The translations under genes were made by a program, and so were the position numbers. This document shows positions 24,009-37,858 of a stretch of DNA of 64,000 bases, piece by piece. The notes under the pieces were generated by a model. It searched no databases, was not told the DNA's origin, and saw only the letters and a program-made list of their open reading frames with translations. Numbering within the stretch: position 1 is the first letter of the stretch; each line of letters begins with the position of its first letter. Location of the stretch: the NCBI GenBank assembly GCA_920105625.2, contig OV050033.1, positions 95,358,280-95,422,279 of the forward strand, given 5' to 3'. This DNA comes from Clusia tigrina (taxonomy: Eukaryota > Arthropoda > Insecta > Diptera > Clusiidae).

Positions 24009-24480
24009 TTATCTACCCTCCTAGTAGAGATCGAAGAAATTTTGAACTCAAGGTCTTTGACACCTTGAGTGATGATGCGGAAGATATTCAGGCCTTGACG
24101 CCAGGGCATTTTTTGATAGGGGAGCCATTGATCATTCCCTTACCATTCGTGAGCCAGCAGCAGTCAAACATGAAAGGAGCAAGTTTATGGAGAGCACGTC
24201 AGAAAATAATTGAGCATTTCTGGAAGAGATGGAGAGAGGAATATTTGACGGCGCTGCAAGAGCGTTAAAAATTGTGCAGAGAACGAGAGACAATGAGCCT
24301 GGATCAATTAGTGCTGATCAAGAGTGAACTTTTTCCACCAGCGCAATGGGCTTTGGGCTTAGTGAGCTAATAAGGAGCCGAGATGGTATAATATGTTCAG
24401 TCATTGTGCAGACGGCCACAAACCGTCTGACAAGGCCTGTTCCGAAGATATGTGTGCTTCCAATTGACCCGAGCGAATAG
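24009..24480 (+). pseudogene. pol: pol remnant: integrase C-terminal region
   Basis: After the TAG at 24006-24008 the same frame continues as STLLVEIEEILNSRSLTP, the conserved end of the core. A shift near 24055-24065 then moves to the frame of 24065-24268, with LTPGHFLIGEPL, FWKRWREEYL and LQER. These are hallmark segments of the BEL/Pao C terminus. Beyond a further stop, remnants such as LFPPAQWALG and TRPVPKICVLP follow the family pattern up to a final TAG at 24478-24480. No reading frame for an envelope protein follows, and only 53 bp separate this from the 3' LTR. Confidence 0.82.
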
Positions 24481-24525
24481 AGGGCGGCTTTATGAAAGCA
24501 AAGACAAGAGGTCCTTCTCTTGCTC

Positions 24526-24532
24526 GCGGGGA
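24526..24532 (+). promoter_or_regulatory. Weak polypurine-tract candidate next to the 3' LTR
   Basis: The bases directly before the 3' LTR read gcggggac, a much shorter purine run than usual. A longer purine-rich stretch (gaaagcaaagacaagagg, about 24495-24512) lies 20-40 bp upstream. One of them should prime plus-strand synthesis. Which one is unclear. Confidence 0.3.
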
Positions 24533-24781
24533 CTGTATCAAATGCAACCATGCGTTTGAGTTTTCGCACATAGCGAAAATAGGTTCAGCGAGTATTTTAA
24601 AGTTTAGTTCGTTTCTGACGATGGAACTGTGCTGTTGTGCCAATGGAGAGATCGCAAGGAGAAGTGCGGTGGTGATGTGCAGTACACACATATGTATAAT
24701 ATACATACTTATGTTATAAGTGCATATGGGCCGGAATCCATGTGCAGGGAGCTGAGCCAGGAGAGCGGTGCAGAGCAGGAG

Positions 24782-24900
<119 letters not shown>

Positions 24901-25187
24901 GAGCAAGTATGAGCGGTGCCACAGGTATTCGAGAGCATAGTCACGTTTAGATTATATACGCTGACTATATTTATGTTCACATTGCATTATAAATTATATA
25001 TATATACATAAACGTACCTATTTACACATACATATGCAGGTCCGTTCATGCATATGAGAGCAATTGAGCTAAACGCGCAAGAGCTTGTGCATATTCACTA
25101 ACTGTATATACTCGTACATATATACATGTATCGCATACATGCCGATTTATTGTTGAGCTACATATGTATGTGCATAATTATAAGAGC

Positions 25188-25193
25188 AATAAA
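25188..25193 (+). promoter_or_regulatory. Poly(A) signal AATAAA, 3' LTR copy
   Basis: This is the equivalent of 18443-18448. In this LTR it would direct cleavage of the element's RNA shortly downstream, about 60-90 bp before the LTR end. Confidence 0.6.
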
Positions 25194-25292
25194 AAGTGGT
25201 TTTTCGTATGATTTTCCACTTAAAACAATTGTGTTTTTATTTAAGTCGGATTGCAGTAAGTATTGCCATAGTTTCATTGTCGATTCGATACA

Positions 25293-25297
25293 CTACC
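25293..25297 (+). repeat. Target-site duplication, right (ctacc)
   Basis: Identical to 17792-17796. The satellite resumes at once with 'attgagtccc', in register with the monomer cut on the left. Confidence 0.95.
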
Positions 25298-28129
25298 ATT
25301 GAGTCCCAAATCAAACACTGATAAAACTTCAAATGGCCCTAACTTATATACGGTACGTCCTACACCTATCACAGTTTGCAACATACAAATGCTTGTAACT
25401 TTTTACTGGAGCGTCAAAAAACCTTGAAATTTTGTAACAATAAAGTACTCGAACCTCTTTTTCAATTTAAGTTATCGCTCAAAGCTATGCTACCCTTGAG
25501 TCCCAAATCAAACACTGATAAAACTTCAAGTGGCCCTAACTCCTATACGGTACGTCCTACACTTATCAAAGTTTGCAACATAGAAATGCTAGTAACTTTT
25601 CACTGGAGCGTCATAAAACCTTGAAATTTTGTAACAATAAAATACTCGAGCCTCTTGTCAATTTAAGCTATCGCTCAAAGCTATGCTACCATTGAGTCCC
25701 AAATCAAACACTGATAAAATTTCAAATGGCCCTAACTTCTATACGGTGCATCCTACACCTATCAAAGTTTGCAACATACAAATGCTTGTAACTTTTTACT
25801 GGAGCGTCATAAAACCTTGAAATTTTTTAACATTAAAGTACTCGAGCGTCTTGTCAATTTAAGCTATCGCTCAAAGCTATGCTACCCATGAGTCCCAAAT
25901 CATACACTGATAAAACTTCAAATGGCCCTAACTTCCATACGGTACTTCCTACACCTATCAAAGTTTGCAACATAAAAATGCTTGTAACTTTTTACTGGAG
26001 CGTCATAAAACCTTGAAATTTTGTAACAATAAAGTACTCGAGCCTCTTTTTCAATTTAAGTTATCGCTCAAAGCTATGCTACCCTGGAGTCCCAAATCAA
26101 ACACTGATAAAACTTCAGATGGCCCTAACTCCTATACGGTACGTCCTACACCTATCAAAGTTTGCAACATAGAAATGCTTGTAACTTTTTACTGGAGCGT
26201 CATAAAACCTTGAAATTTTGTAACAATAAAGTACTCGAGCCTCTTGTCAATTTAAGCTATCGCTCAAAGCTAAGCTACCCACGAGGCCAAATCAAACACT
26301 GATAAAACTTCAAACGGCCCTAACTTCTATACGGTACGTCCGACACCTATCAAAGTTTGCAACATACAAATGCTTGTAACGTTTTTCTGGAGCGTCATAA
26401 AACCTTGAAATTTTGTAACAATAAAGTACTCGAGCCTCTTGTCAATTTAAGCTATCGCTCAAAGCTATGTTACCCTTGAGTCCTAAATAAAACACTGATA
26501 CAACTTCAGATGGCCTTAACTTCTATACGGTACGTCCTACACCTATCAAAGTTTGTAACATACAAATGCTTGTAACTTTTTACTGGAGCGTCATAAAACC
26601 TTGAAATTTTGTAGCAATAAAGTACTCGAGCCTCTTGTCAATTTAACCTATCGCTCAAAGCTATGCTACCCTTGAGTTCCAAATCAAATACTGATAAAAC
26701 TTCAAATGGCCCTAACTTCTATACGGTACGTCTTACACCTATCACAGTTTGCAACATAAAAATGCTTGTAACTTTTTACTGGAGCGTCATAAAACCTTGA
26801 AATTTTGTAACAATAAAGTACTCGAGCCTCTTTTTCAATTTAAGTTATCGCTCAAAGCTATGCTACCCTGGAGTCCCAAATCAAACACTGATAACACTTC
26901 AAATGGCCCTAACTCCTATACGCAACGTCCTACACCTATCAAAGTTTGCAACATAGAAATGCTTGTAACTTTTTACTGGAGCGTCATAAAACCTTGAAAT
27001 TTTGTAACAATAAAGTACTCGAGCCTCTTGTCAATTTAAGCTATCGCTCAAAGCTATGTTCCCCTTGAGTACCAAATAAAACACTGATAAAACTTCAGAT
27101 GGCCTTAACTTCTATACGGTACGTCCTACACCTATCAAAGTTTGTAACATACAAATGCTTGTAACTTTTTACTGGAGCGTCATAAAACCTTGAAATTTTG
27201 TAACAATAAAGTACTCGAGCCTCTTTTTCAATTTAACCTATCGCTCAAAGCTATGCTACCCTTGAGTTCCAAATCAAATACTGATAAAACTTCAAATGGC
27301 CCTAACTTCTATACGGTACGTCCTACACCTATCACAGTTTGCAACATAAAAATGCTTGTAACTTTTTATTCGAGCGTCATAGAACCTTGAAATTTTGTAA
27401 CAATAAAGTACTCCAGCCTCTTTTTCAATTTAAGTTATCGCTCAAATCTATGCTACCCTTGAGTCCCAAATCAAACACTGATAAAACTTCAAATGGCCCT
27501 AACTTCCATACGGTACGTCCTACACCTATCAAAGTTTGCAACATTCAAATGCTTGTAACTTTTTACTGGAGCGTCATAAAACCTTGAAATTTTGTAACAA
27601 TAAAGTACTCGAGCATCTTGTCAATTTAAACTATCGCTCAAAGCTATGCTACCATTGAGTCCCAAATCAAACACTGATAAAACTTCAAATGGCCCTAACT
27701 TATATACGGTACGTCCTACACCTATCACAGTTTGCAACATACAAATGCTTGTAACTTTTTACTGGAGCGTCAAAAAACCTTGAAATTTTGTAACAATAAA
27801 GTACTCGAACCTCTTTTTCAATTTAAATTATCGCTCAAAGCTATGCTACCCTTGAGTCCCAAATCAAACACTGATAAAACTTCAAGTGGCCCTAACTCCT
27901 ATACGGTACGTCCTACACTTATCAAAGTTTGCAACATAGAAATGCTAGTAACTTTTCACTGGAGCGTCATAAAACCTTGAAATTTTGTAACAATAAAATA
28001 CTCGAGCCTCTTGTCAATTTAAGCTATCGCTCAAAGCTATGCTACCATTGAGTCCCAAATCAAACACTGATAAAATTTCAAATGGCCCTAACTTCTATAC
28101 GGTGCATCCTACACCTATCAAAGTTTGCA

Positions 28130-31100
28130 ACATACAAATGCTTGTAACTTTTTACTGGAGCGTCATAAAACCTTGAAATTTTGTAACAATAAAGTACTCG
28201 AGCCTCTTTTTCAATTTAAGTTATCGCTCAAATCTATACTACCCTTGAGTCCCAAATCAAACACTGATAAAACTTCAAATGGCCCTAACTTCCATACGGT
28301 ACGTCCTACACCTATCAAAGTTTGCAACATACAAATGCTTGTAACTTTTTACTGGAGCGTCATAAAACCTTGAAATTTTTTAACAATAAACTACTCGAGC
28401 CTCTTGTCAATTTAAGCTATCGCTCAAAGCTATGCTACCCTGGAGTCCCAAATCAAACACTGATAAAACTTCAAATGGCCCTAACTTCTATACGGTACTT
28501 CCTACACCTATCAAAGTTTGCAACATAGAAATGCTTGTAACTTTTTACTGGAGCGTCATAAAACCTTGAAATTTTGTAACAATAAAGTACTCGAGCCTCT
28601 TGTCAATTTAAGCTATCGCTCAAAGCTAAGCTACCCACGAGGCCAAATCAAACACTGATAAAACTTCAAACGGCCCTAACTTCTATACGGTACGTCCTAC
28701 ACCTATCAAAGTTTGCAACATACAAATGCTTGTAACGTTTTTCTGGAGCGTCATAAAACCTTGAAATTTTGTAACAATAAAGTACTCGAGCCTCTTGTCA
28801 ATTTAAGCTATCGCTCAAAGCTATGTTACCCTTGAGTCCTAAATAAAACACTGATAAAACTTCAGATGGCCTTAACTTCTATACGGTACGTCCTACACCT
28901 ATCAAAGTTTGTAACATACAAATGCTTGTAACTTTTTACTGGAGCGTCATAAAACCTTGAAATTTTGTAGCAATAAAGTACTTGAGACTCTTGTCAATTT
29001 AACCTATCGCTCAAAGCTATGCTACCCTTGAGTTCCAAATCAAATACTGATAAAACTTCAAATGGCCCTAACTTCTATACGGTACGTCTTACACCTATCA
29101 CAGTTTGCAACATACAAATGCTTGTAACTTTTTACTGGAGCGTCATAAAACCTTGAAATTTTGTAACAATAAAGTACTCGAGCCTCTTGTCAATTTAAAC
29201 TATCGCTCAAAGCTATGCTACCATTGAGTCCCAAATCAAACACTGATAAAACTTCAAATGGCCCTAACTTCTATACGGTACGTCCTACAACTATCAAAGT
29301 TTGCAACATACAAATGCTTGTAACTTTTTACTGGAGCGTCATAAATCCTTGAAATTTTGTAATAATAAAGTACTCGAGCCTCTTTTTCAATTTAAGTTAT
29401 CGCTTAAAGCTATGCTACCCTTGAGTCCCAAATCAAACACTGATAAAACTTCAAATGGCGCTAACTACTATACGGTATGTCCTACACCTATCAAAGTTTG
29501 CAACATAGAAACGCTTGAAACTTTTTACTGGAGCGTCATAAAACCTTGAAATTTTGTAACAATAAAGTACTCGAGCCTCTTGTCAATTTAAGTTATCGCT
29601 CAAAGCTATGCTACCCTTGAGTCCCAAATCAAACACTGATAAAACTTGAAATGGCCGAAACTCCTATACGGTACATCCTACACCTATCAAAGTTTGCAAG
29701 ATACAAATGCTTGTAACTTTTTACTGGAGCGTCATAAAACCTTGAAATTTTGTAAAAATAAAGTACTCGAGCCTCTTGTCAATTTAAGCTATCGCTCAAA
29801 GCTATGCTACCCTTGAGTCCCAAATCAAACACTGATAAAACTTCAATTGGCCCTAACTTCTATACGGTACGTCCTACACCTGTCAAAGCTTGCAACATAC
29901 AAATGCTTGTAACTTTTTACTGGAGCGTCATAAAACCTAGAAATTTTGTAACAATAAAGTACTCGAGCCTCTTGTCAATTTAAGCTATCGCTCAAAGCTA
30001 TGCTGCCCTTGAGTTCCAAATCAAACACTGATAAAACTTCAAATGGCCCTAACTTTTATACGGTACGTCTTACACCTATCACAGTTTGCAACATACAAAT
30101 GCTTGTAACTTTTTACTGGAGCGTCATAAAACCTTGAAATTTTGTAACAATAAAGTACTCGAGCCTCTTGTCAATTTAAACTATCGCTCAAAGCTATGCT
30201 ACCATTGAGTCCCAAATCAATCAATGATAAAACTTCAAATGGCCCTAACTTCTATGCGGTACGTCCTACACCTATCAAAGTTTGCAACATACAAATGCTT
30301 GTAACTTTTTACTGGAGCGTCATAAAACCTTGAAATTTTGTAACAATAAAGTACTCGAGCCTCTTGTCAATTTAAGCTATCGCTCAAACCTATGCTACCC
30401 ATGATTCCCAAATCAAACACTGATTAAACTTCAAATGGCCCTAACTTCTATACGGTACGTCCTACACCTATCAAAATTTGCAACATACAAATGCTTGTAA
30501 CTTTTTACTGGAGCGTCATAAAACCTTGAAATTTTGTAACAATAAAGTACTCGAGCCTCTTTCTCAATTTAAGTTATCGCTCAAAGCTATGCTACCCTTG
30601 AGTCCCAAATCAAACACTGATAAAACTTCAAATGGCCCTAACTCCTATACGGTACGTCCTACACCTATCAAAGTTTGCAACATAGAAATGCTTGTAACTT
30701 TTTACTGGAGCATCATAAAACCTAGAAATTTTGTAACAATAAAGTACTCGACCCTCTTGTCAATTTAAGCTATCGCTCAAAGCTATGCTACCATTGAGTC
30801 CCAAATCAAACACTGATAAAACTTCAAATGGCCCTAACTTCTATACGGTACGTCCTACACCTATCAAAGTTTGCAACATACAAATGCTTGTAACTTTTTA
30901 CTGGAGCGTCATAAAACCTTGAAATTTTGTAACAATAAAGTACTCGAGCCTCTTGTCAATTTAAGCTATCGCTCAAAGCTATGCTACCCATGAGTCCCAA
31001 ATCAAACACTGATAAAACTTCAAATGGCCCCAACTTCTATACGGTACTTTCTACACCTATCAAAGTTTGCAACATAAAAATGCTTGTAACTTTTTACTGG

Positions 31101-34100
31101 AGCGTCATAAAACCTTGAAATTTTGTAACAATAAAGTACTCGAGCCTCTTGTCAATTTAAGCTATAGCTCAAATCTATGCTACCCTTGAGTCCCAAATCA
31201 AACACTGATAAAACTTCAAATGGCCCTAACTTCTATACGGTACGTCCTACACCTATCTAAGTTTGCAACATACAAATGCTTGTAACTTTTTACTGGAGCG
31301 TAATAAAACCTTGAAATTTTGTAGCAATAAAGTACTCGAGCCTCTTGTCAATTTAACCTATCGCTCAAAGCTATGCTACCCTTGAGTTCCAAATCAAATA
31401 CTGATAAAACTTCAGATGGCCCTAACTTCTATACGGTACGTCTTACACCTATCACAGTTTGCAACATACAAATGCTTGTAACTTTTTACTGGAGCGTCAT
31501 AAAACCTTGAAATTTTGTAACAGTAAAGTACTCGAGCCTCTTGTCAATTTAAACTATCGCTCAGAGCTATGCTACCATTGAGTCCCAAATCAAACACTGA
31601 TAAAACTTCAAATGGCCCTAACTTCCATACGGTACGTCCTACACCTATCAAAGTTTGCAACATACAAATGCTTGTAACTTTTTACTGGAGCGTCATAAAA
31701 CCTTGAAATTTTTTAACAATAAACTACTCGAGCCTCTTGTCAATTTAAGCTATCGCTCAAAGCTATGCTACCCATGAGTCCCAAATCAAACACTGATAAA
31801 ACTTCAAATGGCCCTAACTTCTATACGGTACGTCCTAAGACTATCAAAGTTTGCAACATACAAATGCTTGTAACTTTTTACTGGAACGTCATAAATCCTT
31901 GAAATTTTGTAATAATAAATTACTCGAGCCTCTTTTTCAATTTAAGTTATCGCTCATAGCTATGCTACCCTTGAGTCCCAAATCAAACACTGATAAAACT
32001 TCAAATGGCGCTAACTACTATACGGTATGTCCTTCACCTATCAAAGTTTGCACCATAGAAACGCTTGAAACTTTTTACTGGAGCGTCATAAAACCTTGAA
32101 ATTTTGTAACAATAAAGTACTCGAGCCTCTTGTAAATTTAAATTATCGCTCAAAGCTATGCTACCCTTGAGTCCCAAATCAAACACTGATAAAACTTCAA
32201 ATGGCCGAAACTCCTATACGGTACATCCTACACCTATCAAAGTTTGCAAGATACAAATGCTTGTAACTTTTTACTGGAGCGTAATAAAACCTTGAAATTT
32301 TGTAAACATAAAGTACTCGAGCCTCTTGTCAATTTAAGCTATCGCTCAAAGCTATGCTACCCTTGAGTCCCAAATCAAACACTGATAAAACTTCAAATGG
32401 CCCTAACTTCTATACGGTACGTCTTACTCCTATCACAGTTTGCAACATACAAATGCTTGTAACTTTTTACTGGAGCGTCATAAAACCTTGAAATTTTGTA
32501 TCAATAAAGTACTCGAGCCTCTTGTCAATTTAAACTATCGCTCAAAGCTATGCTACCATTGAGTCCCAAATCAAACACTGATAAAACTTCAAATGGCCCT
32601 AACTCCTATACGGTCCGTCCTACACCTATCAAAGTTTGCAACATAGAAATGCTTGTAACTTTTTACTGGAGCGTCATAAAATCTTGAAATTTTGTAACAA
32701 TAAAGTACTCGAGCCTCTTGTCAATTGAAGTTATCGCTCAAAGCTATGCTACCCTTGACTCCCAAATCAAACACTGATAAAACTTCAAATGGCCCTAACT
32801 CCTATACGGTACATCCTACACCTATCAAAGTTTGCAACATACAAATGCGTGTAACTTTTTAATGGAGCGTCATAAAACCTTGAAATTTTATAACAATAAA
32901 TTACTCGAGCCTCTTGTCAATTTAAGCTATCGCTCAAAGCTATGCTACCCTTGAGTCCCAAATCAAACACTGATAAAACTTCAAATGGCCTTAACTTCTA
33001 TACGGTACGTCCTACACCTATCAAAGTTTGCAACATACAAATGCTTGTAACTTTTTACTGGAGCGTCATAAAACCTTTTTGTAACAATAAAGTACTCGAG
33101 CCTCTTGTCAATTTAAGCTATCGCTCAAAGCTATGCTTCCGTTGAGTTCCAAATCAAACACTGATAAAACTTCAAATGGCCCTAACTCCTGTACGGTACG
33201 TCCTACACCTATCAAAGTTTGCAACATAGAAATGCTTGTAACTTTTTACTGGAGCGTCATAAAACCTTGAAATTTTGGAACAATAAAGTACTCGAGCCTC
33301 TTGTCAATTTAAGCTATCGCTCAAAGCTATGCTACCATTGAGTCCCAAATCAAACACTGATAAAACTTCAAATGGCCCTAACTTCTATACGGTACGTCCT
33401 ACAACTATAAAAGTGTGCAACATACAAATGCTTGTAACTTTTTACTGGAGCGTCATAAAACCTTGAAATTTTGTAACAATAAAGTACTCGAGCCTCTTGT
33501 CAATTTAAGCTATCGCTCAAAGCTATGCTACCCATGAGTCCCAAATCAAACACTGATAAAACTTCAAATGGCCCTAACTTCTATACGGTACGTCCAACAA
33601 CTATCAAATTTTGCAACCTACAAATGCTTGTAACTTTTCACTGGAGCGTCATAAAACCTTGAAATTTTGTAACAATAAAGTACTCGAGCCTCTTATTCAA
33701 TTTAAGTTATCGCTCAAAGCTATGCTACCCTTGAGTCCCAAATCAAACACTGATAAAACTTCAAATGGGCCTAACTCCTATACGGTACGTCCTACAACTA
33801 TCAAAGTTTGCAACATAGAAACGCTTGTAACTTTTTACTGGAGCGTCATAAAACCTTGAAATTTTGTAAAAATAAAGTACTCGAGCCTCTTGTCAATTTA
33901 AGTTATTGCTCAAAGCTATGCTACCCTTGAGTCCCAAATCAAACACTGATAAAACTTCAAATGGCTCTGACTCCTATACGGTACGTCCTACACCTATCAA
34001 AGTTTGCAACATAGAAATGCTTGTAACTTTTTAATGGAGCGACATAAAACCTTGAAATTTTGTAACAATAAAGTACTCGAGCCTCTTGTCAATTTAAGCT

Positions 34101-37100
34101 ATCGCTCAAAGCTATGCTACCCTTGAGTCCCAAATCAAACACTGATAAAACTTCAAATGGCCTTAACTTCTACACGGTACGTCCTACAACTATCAAAGTT
34201 TGCAACATACAAATGCTTGTAACTTTTTACTGGAGCGTCATAAAACCTTGAAATTTTGTAACAATAAAGTACTCGAGCCTCTTTTTCAATTTAAGTTATC
34301 GCTCAAAGCTATGCTACCCTGGAGTCCCAAATCAAACACTGATAAAACTTCAGATGGCCTTAACTTCTATACGGTACGTCCTACACCTATCAAAATTTGT
34401 AACATACAAATGCTTGTAACTTTTTACTGGAGCGTCATAAAACCTTGAAATTTTGTAACAATAAAGTACTCGAGCCTCTTTTTCAATTTAAGTTATCGCT
34501 CAAATCTATACTACCCTTGAGTCCCAAATCAAACACTGATAAAACTTCAAATGGCCCTAACTTCCATACGGTACGTCCTACACCTATCAAAGTTTGCAAC
34601 ATACAAATGCTTGTAACTTTTTACTGGAGCGTCATAAAACCTTGAAATTTTTTAACAATAAACTACTCGAGCCTCTTGTCAATTTAAGCTATCGCTCAAA
34701 GCTATGCTACCCTGGAGTCCCAAATCAAACACTGATAAAACTTCAAATGGCCCTAACTTCTATACGGTACTTCCTACACCTATCAAAGTTTGCAACATAG
34801 AAATGCTTGTAACTTTTTACTGGTGCGTCATAAAACCTTGAAATTTTGTAACAATAAAGTACTCGAGCCTCTTGTCAATTTAAGCTATCGCTCAAAGCTA
34901 AGCTACCCACGAGGCCAAATCAAACACTGATAAAACTTCAAACGGCCCTAACTTCTATACGGTACGTCCTACACCTATCAAAGTTTGCAACATACAAATG
35001 CTTGTAACGTTTTTCTGGAGCGTCATAAAACCTTGAAATTTTGTAACAATAAAGTACTCGAGCCTCTTGTCAATTTAAGCTATCGCTCAAAGCTATGTTA
35101 CCCTTGAGTCCTAAATAAAACACTGATAAAACTTCAGATGGCCTTAACTTCTATACGGTACGTCCTACACCTATCAAAGTTTGTAACATACAAATGCTTG
35201 TAACTTTTTACTGGAGCGTCATAAAACCTTGAAATTTTGTAGCAATAAAGTACTTGAGACTCTTGTCAATTTAACCTATCGCTCAAAGCTATGCTACCCT
35301 TGAGTTCCAAATCAAATACTGATAAAACTTCAAATGGCCCTAACTTCTATACGGTACGTCTTACACCTATCACAGTTTGCAACATACAAATGCTTGTAAC
35401 TTTTTACTGGAGCGTCATAAAACCTTGAAATTTTGTAACAATAAAGTACTCGAGCCTCTTGTCAATTTAAACTATCGCTCAAAGCTATGCTACCATTGAG
35501 TCCCAAATCAAACACTGATAAAACTTCAAATGGCCCTAACTTCTATACGGTACGTCCTACAACTATCAAAGTTTGCAACATACAAATGCTTGTAACTTTT
35601 TACTGGAGCGTCATAAATCCTTGAAATTTTGTAATAATAAAGTACTCGAGCCTCTTTTTCAATTTAAGTTATCGCTTAAAGCTATGCTACCCTTGAGTCC
35701 CAAATCAAACACTGATAAAACTTCAAATGGCGCTAACTACTATACGGTATGTCCTACACCTATCAAAGTTTGCAACATAGAAACGCTTGAAACTTTTTAC
35801 TGGAGCGTCATAAAACCTTGAAATTTTGTAACAATAAAGTACTCGAGCCTCTTGTCAATTTAAGTTATCGCTCAAAGCTATGCTACCCTTGAGTCCCAAA
35901 TCAAACACTGATAAAACTTGAAATGGCCGAAACTCCTATACGGTACATCCTACACCTATCAAAGTTTGCAAGATACAAATGCTTGTAACTTTTTACTGGA
36001 GCGTCATAAAACCTTGAAATTTTGTAAAAATAAAGTACTCGAGCCTCTTGTCAATTTAAGCTATCGCTCAAAGCTATGCTACCCTTGAGTCCCAAATCAA
36101 ACACTGATAAAACTTCAATTGGCCCTAACTTCTATACGGTACGTCCTACACCTGTCAAAGCTTGCAACATACAAATGCTTGTAACTTTTTACTGGAGCGT
36201 CATAAAACCTAGAAATTTTGTAACAATAAAGTACTCGAGCCTCTTGTCAATTTAAGCTATCGCTCAAAGCTATGCTGCCCTTGAGTTCCAAATCAAACAC
36301 TGATAAAACTTCAAATGGCCCTAACTTTTATACGGTACGTCTTACACCTATCACAGTTTGCAACATACAAATGCTTGTAACTTTTTACTGGAGCGTCATA
36401 AAACCTTGAAATTTTGTAACAATAAAGTACTCGAGCCTCTTGTCAATTTAAACTATCGCTCAAAGCTATGCTACCATTGAGTCCCAAATCAATCAATGAT
36501 AAAACTTCAAATGGCCCTAACTTCTATGCGGTACGTCCTACACCTATCAAAGTTTGCAACATACAAATGCTTGTAACTTTTTACTGGAGCGTCATAAAAC
36601 CTTGAAATTTTGTAACAATAAAGTACTCGAGCCTCTTGTCAATTTAAGCTATCGCTCAAACCTATGCTACCCATGATTCCCAAATCAAACACTGATTAAA
36701 CTTCAAATGGCCCTAACTTCTATACGGTACGTCCTACACCTATCAAAATTTGCAACATACAAATGCTTGTAACTTTTTACTGGAGCGTCATAAAACCTTG
36801 AAATTTTGTAACAATAAAGTACTCGAGCCTCTTTCTCAATTTAAGTTATCGCTCAAAGCTATGCTACCCTTGAGTCCCAAATCAAACACTGATAAAACTT
36901 CAAATAGCCCTAACTCCTATACGGTACGTCCTACACCTATCAAAGTTTGCAACATAGAAATGCTTGTAACTTTTTACTGGAGCATCATAAAACCTAGAAA
37001 TTTTGTAACAATAAAGTACTCGACCCTCTTGTCAATTTAAGCTATCGCTCAAAGCTATGCTACCATTGAGTCCCAAATCAAACACTGATAAAACTTCAAA

Positions 37101-37140
37101 TGGCCCTAACTTCTATACGGTACGTCCTACACCTATCAAA
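28130..37140 (+). repeat. Middle-zone higher-order repeat, copy I
   Basis: Distinctive monomers from about 28450 to 37140 reappear at an offset of 9,409 bp (48 monomers). Within the copy, 28.13-30.77 kb recurs at 34.40-37.04 kb, offset 6,272 bp (exactly 32 x 196). Private variants shared at these offsets include 'gtaataataaag', 'gatacaaatgc', 'aatcaatcaatgat', 'gctcaaacctatg' and the 7-bp deletion 'aaacctttttgtaac' (33071/42482). Small differences exist, for example 'cttattcaat' at about 33692 against 'ctttttcaat' in copy II. Confidence 0.85.
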
Positions 37141-37858
37141 GTTTGCAACATACAAATGCTTGTAACTTTTTACTGGAGCGTCATAAAACCTTGAAATTTT
37201 GTAACAATAAAGTACTCGAGCCTCTTGTCAATTTAAGCTATAGCTCAAATCTATGCTACCCTTGAGTCCCAAATCAAACACTGATAAAACTTCAAATGGC
37301 CCTAACTTCTATACGGTACGTCCTACACCTATCAAAGTTTGCAACATACAAATGCTTGTAACTTTTTACTGGAGCGTAATAAAACCTTGAAATTTTGTAG
37401 CAATAAAGTACTCGAGCCTCTTGTCAATTTAACCTATCGCTCAAAGCTATGCTACCCTTGAGTTCCAAATCAAATACTGATAAAACTTCAGATGGCCCTA
37501 ACTTCTATACGGTACGTCTTACACCTATCACAGTTTGCAACATACAAATGCTTGTAACTTTTTACTGGAGCGTCATAAAACCTTGAAATTTTGTAACAGT
37601 AAAGTACTCGAGCCTCTTGTCAATTTAAACTATCGCTCAAAGCTATGCTACCATTGAGTCCCAAATCAAACACTGATAAAACTTCAAATGGCCCTAACTT
37701 CCATACGGTACGTCCTACACCTATCAAAGTTTGCAACATACAAATGCTTGTAACTTTTTACTGGAGCGTCATAAAACCTTGAAATTTTTTAACAATAAAC
37801 TACTCGAGCCTCTTGTCAATTTAAGCTATCGCTCAAAGCTATGCTACCCATGAGTCCC

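Noticed and set aside
24268..24533. Envelope gene after pol
   Set aside because: Only the tail of the integrase and 53 bp of spacer precede the 3' LTR. No signal peptide or membrane segment is present.
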